Assembly (NCBI RefSeq): GCF_022605725.1
Contig: NC_065548.1
Coordinates: 7,039,644 to 7,103,643, forward strand
DNA from: Anthonomus grandis grandis
Taxonomy: Eukaryota > Arthropoda > Insecta > Coleoptera > Curculionidae
Direction of reading: 5' to 3'
DNA length: 64,000 bases
In this document: piece by piece, positions 53,401 to 64,000 of the stretch
How the letters are laid out: the number at the start of each line of letters is the position of its first letter
How positions within the stretch are numbered: the first letter of the stretch is position 1
Program-made: the position numbers and the translations under genes
Notes under the pieces: model-generated
The model's database searches: none
Seen by the model: the letters and a program-made list of their open reading frames with translations, nothing else
Told to the model about the DNA's origin: nothing

Positions 53401-56362
53401 TGGTTTCGGAGTATAAGTCAAATATGCATAATTTAATGGGTTACGACGCACGTTTTATTGAAATTTATATGCAACATTTTCTACAGTTTTATATTTTTTA
53501 TAATTTTTTGTCATTAATATTTAATATGATTCTTTTAAATAATTAGTTGTATGGCTTTCCCATTGATACCAAATGTTCCCGATTGTTTGAAAGTCCCAGG
53601 AAGAAAATCCACTGGGTCGAATATTTTTCGAAAATTCAAGTTTTAGAATATTAAAAAAACACATTACTATTCAGAGAATTAGGAAAAACAGAAATTCATT
53701 AAAAATTTCATGTGAAAATCCTAACTTTTTTGAGTCTTAATTATTTTTGTCCCAAGAACATTAATTGTCTGTACCTCGAAATCTTTAGGGATTACCACTT
53801 TTTCCCATTAGTACCAAACAAGGAATACCATATAGAAGGTTGCAAATATTCCAGAAAAGTTAGATAAAACTTTTGGAAATCAATAGCTTTTCCAGAAAAT
53901 TGTTCCAAAATTGACCATTTTCGGATTAAAAGACAAATATGCATAATTTAATACAAGCCGAGGCACGTTTTTTACAAAACATTATTGTATAAAAATTCAT
54001 ATTTTCTGAGTTGAATTTGCCCAAAAAATGATTAATGCGGATATGTCTTTTGCCTCAAAAGTGTCAATTTATTGGACTAAAATACAAATATGCATAATTC
54101 AATAAGCTATGACGCACGTTTTATTATTTTTTTTTATAAAATAATACAGTTTAATGGTCTTGGGAAAATAAATCCTAAGTTGGCCAATGGGTCGAGTTTT
54201 TCCAAAAAATTCAAGTTGTTTCTTGAGATTTCTGGAAATACTCAAAGCAATTTCAAATTCCAGAAAACTTCTTAAACACTTTGCCGGGGAATCTACAAAA
54301 ATGAGAAAAACTATATTAGAAAATGTAATTTTTTATGTAAAAACCTTTTTTTTGTCCCAATAATTTTAATAGTATATATAGATCTTAACAATTATAAGAA
54401 GCGGTATAACTTTTCCAGTAGTACCAAACAATTTAGAAAGTCCAATAAAATCCATAAAAGAGAAACTATTGACTTTCTTCTGAAAATTTATAAACATTTT
54501 TCGCTTTCTTAAACCTATATGGCTATCTTAATCTTAGGTATACGCTAAGGTTGGTGTTTTGCGTACGTATTTCCCAAAAATTATAAACGTATTAGAAAAA
54601 CAAAGAAGGGATATTGAATTTCTATAGTTTTTCCAGGAAATTATTCCAAAGTTTACCCTTTTCGAAATATAAGTCAAATACGCATAATTTAATAAGTTAT
54701 GACGCACGTTTTATTTAAGTTTTTATACAAAATTTTCTTGTATTATATTTTTTACAATTTTTTAGCATTCATATTTAATATGATTTTTTTTAATAATTAG
54801 TCGTATGGCTTTCCCATTGATCCCATGGTTTAGATTCCCATAAAATGATTCAGATTGTTTAAAAGTCCTAGGAAGAAAATTCAAACTTGGCTATTGGGTT
54901 GAATATTTCTAGAAAATTCAAGTTCTTGCATATTAGAAAAACCTCTTAAATACTAATCACAGAATTGGAAAAAACTGAAATTAAAATTTTATTACAAAAA
55001 AATTAAAATTTCATGTAAAAATCCCATTTTTTTCGTCTTAATTGTCAAATTAAGACTAAAATTCAATAGTTTTTCCAGAAAATTATTCCAAAATTCACCA
55101 TTTTTGAATTAAAAGACAAATATGCATAATTTAATACAGGCCGAGGCACGTTTTTTTATAAAACATTATTGTATAAAAATTCATATTTTCTGAGTTGAAT
55201 TTGCCCAAAAAATTATTAATGCGAATATGTCTTTTGCCTCAAAAGTCTAAATTTATTGGACTAAGATACAAATATGCATAATTCAATGAGGTATGACGCA
55301 CGTTTCATTAAAATTTTTATCAAAAATTATTCACAATTTTTTTTATAATTCTTTCTACAAATATACTATTCCAGTAGTACCTAATAATTTAAAAGGGTTC
55401 AGACAGTTTTATCGTCCCAGGAAAAAATGCATGCAAAGTAAGTGATTGGGTCGACTTTTCCAGAAAATGCAGTGTTTCTAAAATCTTAAGAAAACTTCTT
55501 AAACAACTTGGTACTAGAGAGTCTACAAAAACGAAAATCTTTTTTTTGTCCAAAAAACTTTAACTGTATTTATATTTCAGTAAATATAAGGGGTACGACA
55601 TTCCCAGTAGCACGAAACGATTCGGAAGGTCTCATAAATTCTAGAAATTCAAGAAAAACCATTTGAAAGTTTATAGTTTTTTCAGAAAATTACTCCGAAC
55701 TTGACCATTTTCAAAATATAATAAGGCAAATATGCATAATTTAATAAGCTATGACGGACGTCTTATTAAAATTTTTATATAAATTTTTCTATTTCGTATT
55801 CTTGAGTTAGTTTAGTAGCGATATTTTTATTTAATATGACTTTTGTTAAATAATTAGTTGTATAGCTTTTCCAGTGTTACCAAACAACTCAGATCGTTCC
55901 AGATTATTCGAAAGTCCCAGGAAGAAAATCGAAACTGTCCATTCATTGGGTCGAATTGTTTTCAGAAAATTCAAGTTACTTAAAAGAGAACTTCTTAAAT
56001 ACTTTGCCAGAGAATCCACAAAAATAGGAAAAAGTAAAATTCAAATTCTATTTTAAACATTGAAACTTTCTTATAAAAAACTAAAATTGTAATGGGACAT
56101 AGCTAGAAAATCCAATAATGGTACGAATTTTCTAGTAGTACCTAACGATTCAAAAGGTTTCATATATTCTATAAACTAAAGAGAAAATATTAATCAATCA
56201 TAAAACAAATATGCATAATCTAATAAGACCCGACGCACGCTTTAATACTTTAACCATTTTTCTATTTTAGCTGCCCTATGCTTCGCATGGTTCTGCGTCT
56301 ACGGATTTTATCAAATTTGGCTAAAGGAAAACACTCGAGTAACCGAAGTGGTTGTTGTTTAG
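50495..56362 (+). CDS. Small four-helix membrane protein, four exons
   Basis: Exons: 50495-50563, 51408-51557, 51606-51726, 56271-56362, with GT/AG borders and matching phases; 143 residues. Helix 1 is about residues 13-36 (SWFIIMLANFLFGVIGIIVC), helix 2 about 51-72 (SMGFAICNLILSVLLLVAVL), helix 3 about 79-97 (FYALLVFLSLFAATIHI) and helix 4 about 105-130 (LVIFIVF...CFAWFCVYGFY). Short charged loops lie between (RHMDSDDF, KRDQKY), and the tail ends VTEVVVV. No family motif is certain. Size and layout fit the many insect four-pass proteins of membranes or septate junctions, so function is left open. Intron 2 is only 48 bases; intron 3 is 4.5 kb and filled with repeats. A hydrophobic C-terminal V-V-V-V could be a PDZ-type ligand. 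AATAAA follows at 56423-56428. Confidence 0.72.
51764..51944. repeat. 84-base near-perfect palindrome with 11-base flanking repeats
   Basis: Arms 51764-51847 and 51861-51944 differ at one position; the 13-base loop is CCTCAGGACACTA. The arms contain GTCGATGTTTCGAC, a block typical of Penelope-like ends. The unit is bordered by GGAAAAACTTT on both sides (51755-51765, 51977-51987), like an 11-base target duplication. It lies in intron 3 of the membrane-protein gene. Confidence 0.75.
52380..56250. repeat. Higher-order tandem repeat in intron 3 (~1.2 kb period)
   Basis: The block AAATATGCATAATT(C/T)AAT with (G)ACGCACGTTTTATT recurs at about 53081, 53420, 53935, 54086, 54675, 55118, 55269, 55728 and 56206. 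The copies fall into three sub-types: 'ACAAATATGC...ATTCAAT' (53081, 54086, 55269), 'TCAAATA(T/C)GC' (53420, 54675, possibly 55728) and 'GACAAATATGC...GAGGCACG' (53935, 55118). They occur in that order, giving a compound unit of about 1.0-1.25 kb repeated about 2.5 times. Other shared blocks are CC(A/C)AACAATTCA, GGTCGAATTTT and TTCTTAAA(C/T)ACTTTGCC. A more diverged start is seen from about 52380. Confidence 0.75.
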
Positions 56363-56422
56363 TTATTTATTGTAATGCTTTATCACCTCATTTAAATATA
56401 TATACTCACGTATTTTTAAAAT

Positions 56423-56428
56423 AATAAA
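56423..56428 (+). promoter_or_regulatory. Poly(A) signal of the membrane-protein gene
   Basis: AATAAA, 61 bases after the TAG at 56360-56362. Confidence 0.65.
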
Positions 56429-58128
56429 CAGCCTTCACCACTCTACTTAGAAGTAAATAAAATACCGTAGCACAATTGTAACGTTATGTAATAAAATTTT
56501 TTATATAGTAAATTTCGTTATTTTTTTAAAGGATTTTTATAAAAATAGTCGTAATAGTCCTTAAAATGTCTGACACTTCCTGCAAGCAGCGTAACATTAC
56601 TCCTCGTCCTTATGTAATAAATAAACGGATGGTCCATGAATACTACTGCCTCCGGTTCTAGGAAATTAATTGGCTTGATTGGTTTTCTTACTAAAAATTA
56701 TAAAAAACTGTTAAAGCAATAGGAGAAATAATGAGAAAAGGACACTCTGATATAACGACTGGCAATAACTCAATATGACATAACTTTTACTAATATTGTT
56801 TTTCTTATAAAATAAACTTACATAACTTGATTAGAGAATATTAATGGAAAAATCCGGATTAAACAAAAACAAATCAGATTTTTTTTTATATTTGAAATTC
56901 ATGCTCAATTAATACTCTTGAAATTTCTGACCAATAAAAGTTAATATAAAAAAATTGATTGTAGAAGATCTTCCACTGGTTTAGTACTGGTTCTGATGGG
57001 ACGGTCCTCTAGTGACATTCGCTGTACAGAAAATAAAATAATTTGTTTTTGTTTTTCTTCTCAAAATTTTTTCATTGACATTTTTGCATAGGAATGAGTA
57101 ATTTTTTTTCCTTTGATGTTTTCTTATACATTTTTTGGCACGGAGTCTTTTAGTACGGAGAATTTTATTCGTTTAATTTTTAATCACTGCACTTTAGGAA
57201 ATGAACTTGGAATTATGTTTTTCACTATTTATTTATGCTGTATTAATAAAAAAAAATTAATGGCACTTTTATTTATTTACTTTTTTTCAATGTAAATTAT
57301 TGCCTTTTTAAAAAAAAACAATTTTTGATCAGTCTTATTTTTACCGCGAATTCCAATATATGTTTTCTTTGTTTTATTAGGACAAAATATATAAAATACA
57401 TATTCAAATTCAAAAGTTGCTTTAATATCATTAACAAGGTTTTTGACAAAGCCATTCTAAACTAAAGATATATTACAAAGTGAATGTGTCAATAAGGCTG
57501 ACTAGTAGTTAGGTCTATAAAAATATGCATATAGAAATAAACAATCCCTCAGAAAACCTTATTACAACCTATTAATATGTTCCTGCAATTGTTATACCCA
57601 AAAACTTGTTTGATCTCATTTGTCTCAGAACCCTATCGTCATTGATGCTCACATTATCTATCTGACATTTAAAGCACAATACATTCAGAAATAAAAATGC
57701 ACAATAAAATCAGATTCTACGATTAGTTCCTTAACATGCCGTATAATAAAAGTGTCATCTGCAAACATTGGTACTTTTCCGATCTTCAAGTTTAATATAT
57801 GTTTTAAAATCCCTTTCCAAATAACTCTGGTGTAAAAGGTTTTTGCATCCAACGCATATAAAATAACTAAAGTTTTTGTTGCGCAACATCTGAAGTGAAA
57901 CTTTTGCATGCCAAACACTTCTTAGTCAAGAATAAAAAAAAAAGAAATAACAATAAAGAATAATAATTTTATAACAATAGTAGCACAGGGTGTGTAAATG
58001 TTATGTGTAACATTTTAATTCACTGTTCGTGCTTAAAAGGAGCTCTATATCGAACTATTATTTAACTGATATCCACCGATAAAGCAGTATCTATAGGCTG
58101 AGTAATGGTTAGCTAGTTTCTTGACACT
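56429..58128. other. Intergenic spacer with an old reverse-transcriptase scrap
   Basis: Mostly AT-rich. On the minus strand at 57685-57918 the segment ILNLKIGKVPMFADDTFIIR contains a reverse-transcriptase-like FADD box but little else. No host gene seen. Confidence 0.45.
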
Positions 58129-58376
58129 TAGTGATGTAAAATTCTCGAGCACGTAATTTAAAAGAATGCTCCCTGAGCATGAACGAGCATGAACGAGAAT
58201 AAACAAGCATAAACGAAAAAAACCTGAGAATTTATGTTTGGGATGTGGTAAAGTATTCAAAAACTTATTTTTCATGATTTTTTTTTATATGCTCAAAATT
58301 CTCAAAATGCCTAGAAAAATGCTCAATATGCTCCTAATGCTTTGTAAAATACCGACACTGAATTATTGTTCTAACT

Positions 58377-59950
58377 TTATAAAAACCTTAACATCATAAT
58401 ATTCATAAATCCGGATAGAATAAGAATATTCATCATAAATAACCAAATATTATATTTAAAGGGGTTTTTAAAGAATATACAAGAATTTATGTTACCGATC
58501 AGATCAAGAGTAGTCAAGCCCATCGAAACTTTCTGGCACAATGCTACTATTGGAATCGAAATTGTGCACACTGAATTCTCAGATTCTAATGCTAATAATA
58601 AATCATGGACCTGATCACCCAGAGGAGGAGCTGTCTGTGTAGACGTGGAAGGATCCAAGGACTGAGGTTGGTTTACCTCCATTGACGTTGATTCACCTTG
58701 TCTTTGGGACTCTTTGACTATCAGATTAAGGTTACAGGCAATATGGGTTAGCATTCCCGCTCTCCTTCACCGTCAAACGATTTCGACGTTTAGTATGGAC
58801 TAACGAATACCTACTAAATATTCGCTCAGTCGCGGCTGACGAAGGCGGAAGCGTCATAATGCTTACTGCTAACTCCTTGATAGCTGTTTTCGAGCAATAA
58901 CCCTGCCACCACGTTACAGGATCTATTTTGCCAACAATGCCTCATAAATAGGGCTTCGCAAATGTTTCGGTATGTGCTATGTATTGAGCTAATTCAACGG
59001 CGATTGCGCTTTCTTGAAGACGAAAATTTTCAGTAGTGCCGGCCGGTGTATTAATAAATTGTATCCCTAATATAAAAATAGATACCGTGTTAGTAGTTGC
59101 AAACGTCTTACCATCGGAGTGTTCCTCAGGTGACAATTGTATTCCTTGATATTTCGGGCTTGAAATATTAGTAGCTAAATGCACTCTGCAAACGACTTTG
59201 CTCTTTCGATCACTTAGGTTTTTGATTAGCGTTTCTTCCTCTTTTTTTGGTGACTGGTAGCCCAGGTACCTCTTTTAGAAACACATCATGGAGTTCATAA
59301 AAGGCTTCTCTTCTCCTTCTATCTCCTTCCAGCCTTGTTATCCATTTAACAATAGGTGACAAAACTCTCATTACCTTCTCAACCTTGATCCAATATATGT
59401 CATCATCGAGACAATTTTTTTTTCACTGCTGTGCTTAACTTGTCACTGATGTCTTCCGAAATGGCTAGCATTTTTAATATTTGTCTGGTGCTCCATAGGC
59501 TTTTCATACACTTTAAGATAGATCCCCACCGAGTTACCACAAGTAATTTTAAAGCTACTGCCTTACCAGTTTTCTCTACTTGTAATTTATTAAACGTAGC
59601 AAGTACAACAGGTGAATTTGTTACTTCTTTAACAATTTGTTTGCATTGATTTTCAAAATTTTTCAGAGATTCAGATTTTATAATTTTGTAAAAATTAAAT
59701 TTAATTAAAATGTTATATATTATTTATAAGGCGAAGGTATAGACAGATACTCACTTTTCACAATTTCACTGCCTTTCAGCAAATGAACCCTTACATTATC
59801 TGGACATTTTAGAAACTTTTTCAAATAATTTGTCATTCGTGTCGCGTGGCGGCTGTATTCGCCATCACAAAACTTGCATGCATAAACATCTTTACCATCT
59901 CGTTTTTTATGCGAAAAGAAATCAAATGATTCGCATTTTCTTCTAGGCAT
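58377..59950 (-). pseudogene. hAT transposase, broken
   Basis: Starts MPRRKCESFDFFSHKKRDG and continues DVYACKFCDGEYSRHATRMT, a BED-type zinc finger. The middle is decayed, with recognisable LSPIVKWITRLEGDRRR (59290-59370) and HLATNISSPKYQG. The C-terminal hAT dimerisation region reads TLPPSSAATERIFSRYSLVH, TKRRNRLTVKESG (58750-58860). After a frameshift it continues LTHIACNLNLIVKESQRQGE into a Ser/Gln-rich tail ending by about 58377. Multiple frameshifts and stops. Confidence 0.86.
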
Positions 59951-60083
59951 AATGAAATAACTTTTTCGGAAGGAACAATAATTTAATAGGATAGACACCT
60001 GACACAAACACTGACTGACCCTTTCCCAAAAATCCAAGGTGTTGACTAAATTAAATATCAAAAATAAAACATCTTAAGTTTTG

Positions 60084-60170
60084 TTAAACCACAGATTTAA
60101 CTAGCTAACGCAAGCGTTAGTTAAGCGTTAGTAGTAACGTTGCGTTAGGTAGATAAATCTGTGGTTAAAC
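60084..60170. repeat. Foldback with 17-base perfect arms inside the hAT 5' end
   Basis: GTTAAACCACAGATTTA (60084-60100) and its exact reverse complement (60154-60170) enclose overlapping inverted CTAACGC / GCGTTAG blocks. This may be a tiny MITE inserted in the hAT or part of its subterminal structure. Confidence 0.6.
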
Positions 60171-60224
60171 GCAACACAAAATGAACAAAAAATGCATAAA
60201 TAACATGCAAAAACTACAGTCGGC

Positions 60225-60470
60225 ATTGCTACAAAAGAGACCGGCCGTAATATTCGGGGAACCGCCGCTGTCGACGCCAGCGCCGCTTTGTCTTTGTGAT
60301 TGATGCTGTTGCCGACGCCGACAGTAGTTTTTGTAAATAAAGCAGGCGGAATACGGAATCGTGCTGACAATTCTCTGACGAACGTTTGCGCACGAGAGAA
60401 CGATCTATCTTGCGCGCACGAACGATTTATCGGGCGCGAACGTGCGCGAATATTCGCCATAGCACGAAGG
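60225..60470. other. CpG-rich segment at the hAT promoter end
   Basis: A strong local rise in C+G and CpG (GCGCACGAACGA, GGGCGCGAACGTGCGCG, GCCGACGCCGACAG) in otherwise AT-rich DNA. It lies between the transposase start and the right terminal repeat. Open frames here on both strands are probably by-products of the base composition. Confidence 0.6.
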
Positions 60471-60851
60471 GAACGTTCCTTCATTTACATCACTATTGAC
60501 ACTAGCAACAAAAGAACTACATCCATATTTATGAGAGGGTCCATGAAAGGAAACTACTTGTCTGGTCTCTACCTGGTATCTACTAGGACCATGAGGTCGA
60601 ATATGCAAAAAATAAACGAAGATGAATTATTAAAGTAGAGAACGTTATAGAAAAAGGAATAATCTACCCACAGCTGACATGACATGATAGGAAAAATTAA
60701 TCTAATGTAATACCTAGATCCTCTACATTAGTGACAACTTCCAAAGAGGTACCTTCACTTCTTTATAGTCATACTTCGACTTGTTTCTTGATATTTAGGT
60801 CTATACAGTTAATGTTACATCATGCAACAAGCGGATCGATAGAACCAGAGA

Positions 60852-61181
60852 TCATCTGCAAATAATATAAATATACGGAAATTTCATAAATGTGGAGAGT
60901 AAAAACGAAGGACGCCAAAAGGACTGAGATCTCAGTAGAGTTACGACTAGTTTAGTAGCTTTTTTAATTGTATAAGAATCGACTATCAAGCTCAGATAAT
61001 TTATATTTAACAAAAAAAACATGAATACAGCTTCTTGGAGCGAGAGGTCAGGTGCACGCAGATTATACTGAATTCTTAAAAGCTTTTGATCATGTAAATT
61101 ATAAGCTTTTGAGAAATCAGTATATGTTGCGTGCGTCAGGTGCGTCTCTCGCTTCAACAGCCTGTGTAACAAAATCAACAA
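60852..61181 (-). pseudogene. Reverse-transcriptase fragment
   Basis: Minus strand HATYTDFSKAYNLHDQKLLR resembles the YTDFSKAFDxVDHxxLL core of Jockey/CR1-type reverse transcriptase. The following LRAPDLSLQEAVFMFFLLN fits the next helices loosely. No other motif survives. Confidence 0.6.
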
Positions 61182-62754
61182 AATTGGGCTCAGTGGTTCT
61201 CGGAAACAACGCTGACTTATTCTTAACCTGAGTAGTATTGCCAGATTTTAGAATCGGTGTGATAAAACTATATTTCCAAATTCAGGAAAAACTCCAGTTT
61301 TAGTATTCAGACCGCTCAGAATAGACGTCTGAAATAGATAAGTTTAAATTGGAGATGTTCGGATTGTTAAAGTAAAATTTTGATTTTAGTTTGCTTGCTA
61401 TACATTTTAGCAAAGTAAATAGCAAACAAATTGAAAATTTCATTCCTAATCAAGATTTCCATAACAGACCTTACTTGGGACTGTGTTATAGCACCGTTTT
61501 ATAATTATCACATTGGTAGTCATATACCAATTGTATGATACATGATTTTTGGACACTAAAATAAAACAATTTTTCACCTCAGCTCTTGCTAAAAATGTAT
61601 TCTTTGTTCAAGATTTTGATCACAGTTCTTAAAATCAAAAATGGACATTTATTGGAAAAATTAACATTTTTGGCAAAAATGCTTTTTTTTTGGTTTGTCC
61701 TGCAACATTTTTCACAAATTTCAATATGGGCCTTTTTATAAGAGATTTATTTTCTTATTTTCTTTTATGAAAAATTGAGATATTTTTAGTTTAGAAGGCC
61801 TTTAATGCAAATTGTCAGGCCAGGTTTGCCAAAAATTCCATCGTTTTTCTTTTTCCAAAATTTCAATTAGTACGTTCCTAAAAAAATTTAATTTCTGATC
61901 AATAGTTTCTATTAAAAACTAAATTTTACCGGGAAGCTTTCTTACGTATTAAGTAAAAAAAAACCTTTCATTTCAAATCATATTTTATTGACCAAATTGG
62001 AGTTAAGGATGTCCAAAATGTCCAGCAAAATGACAAAGGCCATTATGCTTGATATAATATAGAAATGGCCGATCTAGGATCATTCTTATTTGTGGGCTCC
62101 GGTATGTTGATCCGGACACAAGGATGAATTGAACTAAAAAAAAACAAAATTTAAATTAAATTATCGAAATGTTGTAATAGGGCTTAGTAAGAGTTAAAGA
62201 AAACTTATTTTTTTTCATTATAAGCTTTATTATAATTTTATGAATGAATTGTAAAAAATTAAAATATACACAAACATTGGTAAAATTAAATATAAAAAAA
62301 AGCGGATGGAGTAAAAAGTTATAAAAACTTATTTTTCAGATTATATCTGGGAAGGAAACCTACACAGAAAAAACACTCTAATATAATCAATAATTAGGCT
62401 GTGATTGTTTGTTTTTACATTTATCCAATTAAAATTATAGATTATTTAATTAATTATGTTTGAGACAATTAAGGAGAAATAATTGATGCTATTACAAGTA
62501 TTATATTCGGACCATATCAAAATAGTATTAAATGAAAATCTTGTTATTATGCAAATGATTCTATATATTTAAAACTAAGGAAAATCTGTACTTCTTTGAA
62601 AATAAGAGGCATTATTGTGTGTAAAGTTAGGTTATATCAAAAGACGTGTCCTACGGTGAAATAACATTACTGTGAAAATATATATGTACCTACTTACTTT
62701 TAGTTTTTGTTCCTTTTATATTCAGAAAAAAAATATTTTTTTTGTTCCCATGGA

Positions 62755-63440
62755 GATTTTGATAAATTTAATAGTTCTTAAATAAATTTGTTCTAAGCCG
62801 AGGTTGACCAATTTTCCTAAAAAAGGGCCATCAATGTGCCAATTTTGGGCCGATTTCGATGAGACTTAGTTTAAATTAAAGGGTTTTTAATGGAGAACAA
62901 AAAAAGTTCTTATAAAAATTTTGGTAAAACTATTGGTTTTTGAATGAAAAAATTAATAAAATTATGAGTTTTTGAATGAATTTGTTTTAAGTCAAAGTTG
63001 GCCAATATACCAAAAAATTTTTTAATTCGGAATAAGAAAGTTCCTTATAAAAATGCTGATAAAATTCGTAGTTTTTAAATGGACAACGTTTGTTTCTTCC
63101 AAGTCTAGGTGCGCTAACTTTCCGAAAAGAATGGCCATAATTAAGCCCAGTTTGGCCCCATTTCGATGAAATTTATTTTAAATTAAACAGTTTTTAATTG
63201 GAAAAAAAGTTCTCTGTGAAAATGTTGACAAAATTAATAGTGTTTGAATGAATTTATTCCAAGTCAACGCTTTTCTTCAACAATTCACAAGTTTCCTGAA
63301 AAAATGGCCATAAATATGGCAATTTTAACCCGATTTTTATATTTTTTTTATTAAAGGGAACAATAAAGCTCCTTATAAAAATTTTGATGAAATTAATAAT
63401 TTTTAAATTATCAATGTTTGTTTATACCAAGACAATTTTC
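62755..63440. repeat. Irregular tandem repeat
   Basis: A module (GATAAAATTAATAGTTTTTG-like, then AATGAATTTGTTCCAAGTC, then GGCCAATTTTCC) recurs with starts near 62758, 62953, 63057, 63226 and 63385. Spacing of 100-200 bases and substantial divergence indicate an old, expanded tandem array. Confidence 0.55.
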
Positions 63441-64000
63441 ATTGTTGTAAGTTTCATTGTTCGTTGTAAGTACTTTTTTATTTCCTTTAACTGCCTGGAA
63501 GAATCCAAAATATCCTTTGAAATGCCTGGAAAGATTCTAAAAATTAATTTCTAAATTTCTATTAATTCTGAAAATGTCTGACAGAGTAAAAAAAAATTAA
63601 TTTTACAAAGTTTTTATAAATTTTTGGAAAAAATAAATTAATAATTTTTCTTGTTTCTTTTATATAGTTAAGCCCATTCATGAAATTCCTTAAACCGATA
63701 AAACTGTAAAAATTGAATTTAAATAAAAAAGTTTTGTTTTCAGGCATTTAAATCTATTTTTGTTCATTTTTCTTTCAATTCCTTCTTTGAAAGCCAGTTA
63801 ATTAAGGTATTCTTCTAACTTTTGCAGGTAGTTGAGGTTATTTTCCTATCAAGAAATAAACATTTATCATTTTGTAAAAGTCTTTAATCTTTCTTGAGAA
63901 ACAGCGATTTCTTTAAATTTTTTCATGCATTCATTTTCTTATAACTGCCTGGAAAAACCTTCAAATACCTTTTCAATTAAATTAAAAAAATAATTTTTAA

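Larger units (their letters stand above)
58129..60495. mobile_element. hAT-family DNA transposon
   Basis: The ends are TAGTGATGTAAA (58129-58140) and its reverse complement (60484-60495). Each is bordered by the identical 8-base sequence TTGACACT (58121-58128, 60496-60503), the duplication length characteristic of hAT. A minus-strand transposase remnant with BED finger and hAT C-terminal domain lies inside. The left end has repeated GAGCATGAACGAG blocks, and the right (promoter) end is CpG-rich. Confidence 0.93.
60504..64000. other. AT-rich flank without a recognised gene
   Basis: Contains a reverse-transcriptase scrap (60852-61181, minus), an irregular tandem repeat (~62755-63440) and, at the far end, four CTGCCTGGAA-type motifs (63489, 63521, inverted 63739 and 63943). 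No exon could be supported. Confidence 0.5.

Noticed and set aside
57685..57918. Reverse-transcriptase gene on the minus strand
   Set aside because: Only one FADD box is recognisable; kept as a note in the spacer entry, not as a feature.
60128..60484. Arg/Ala-rich frames on both strands at the hAT promoter end
   Set aside because: Explained by CpG-rich composition; no start context or homology.

Overview
The window is animal nuclear DNA, most likely from an insect and probably a beetle. Genes are split by short introns (about 50-90 bases) with GT/AG borders, intergenic DNA is AT-rich, and transposon relics are of insect type. A neuropeptide of the CCHamide-2 type and a tail-to-tail pair of secreted family 35 beta-galactosidases also fit an insect. 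The beetle assignment is inference.

Six host genes can be built by splicing. (1) 1272-1748 (-): a two-exon linker-histone-like protein with an arginine-rich tail, possibly a sperm nuclear protein. (2) 17351-18936 (+): a four-exon CCHamide-2-like neuropeptide precursor whose predicted mature peptide ends in Ile-amide instead of His-amide. (3) 19068-20102 (-): a leucine-rich-repeat protein resembling LRMDA (C10orf11), lacking its first exon here and ending about 20 bases from the neuropeptide gene. (4) 29966-36299 (+) and (5) 39404-43054 (-): two paralogous GH35 beta-galactosidases, eleven exons each with matching intron phases. (6) 50495-56362 (+): a small four-helix membrane protein with a 4.5 kb last intron made largely of a tandem higher-order repeat.

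Much of the remainder is mobile DNA, often nested. 2080-8191 is a piggyBac element with TTAA target sites, split by a 5'-truncated non-LTR retrotransposon whose endonuclease/reverse transcriptase frame is still open. 8606-11384 and 12430-15713 are two more decayed non-LTR elements. 20877-25101 is a PIF/Harbinger element (TAA target duplication) carrying both a transposase and an opposite-strand MADF/BESS gene, with a mariner-like element with long terminal repeats inside it (21449-22994). 25346-28715 is a pogo-like element flanked by TA. 45365-46007 is a relic of a Tc1/IS630-like transposase. 46681-48644 is a DNA transposon of a type I cannot classify, with a 344-residue open frame. 49925-50290 is a Penelope-like GIY-YIG relic, and 51764-51944 is a near-perfect palindrome. 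58129-60495 is a hAT element with a perfect 8-base target duplication.

A short motif around CTGCCTGGAA / TTCCAGGCAG recurs on both strands in introns and intergenic DNA across the whole window and is not explained by any element listed. The most promising items for follow-up are the His-to-Ile CCHamide variant, the unclassified transposon at 46.7-48.6 kb, the basic linker-histone-like gene, and the exon-3 relic inside the first beta-galactosidase.
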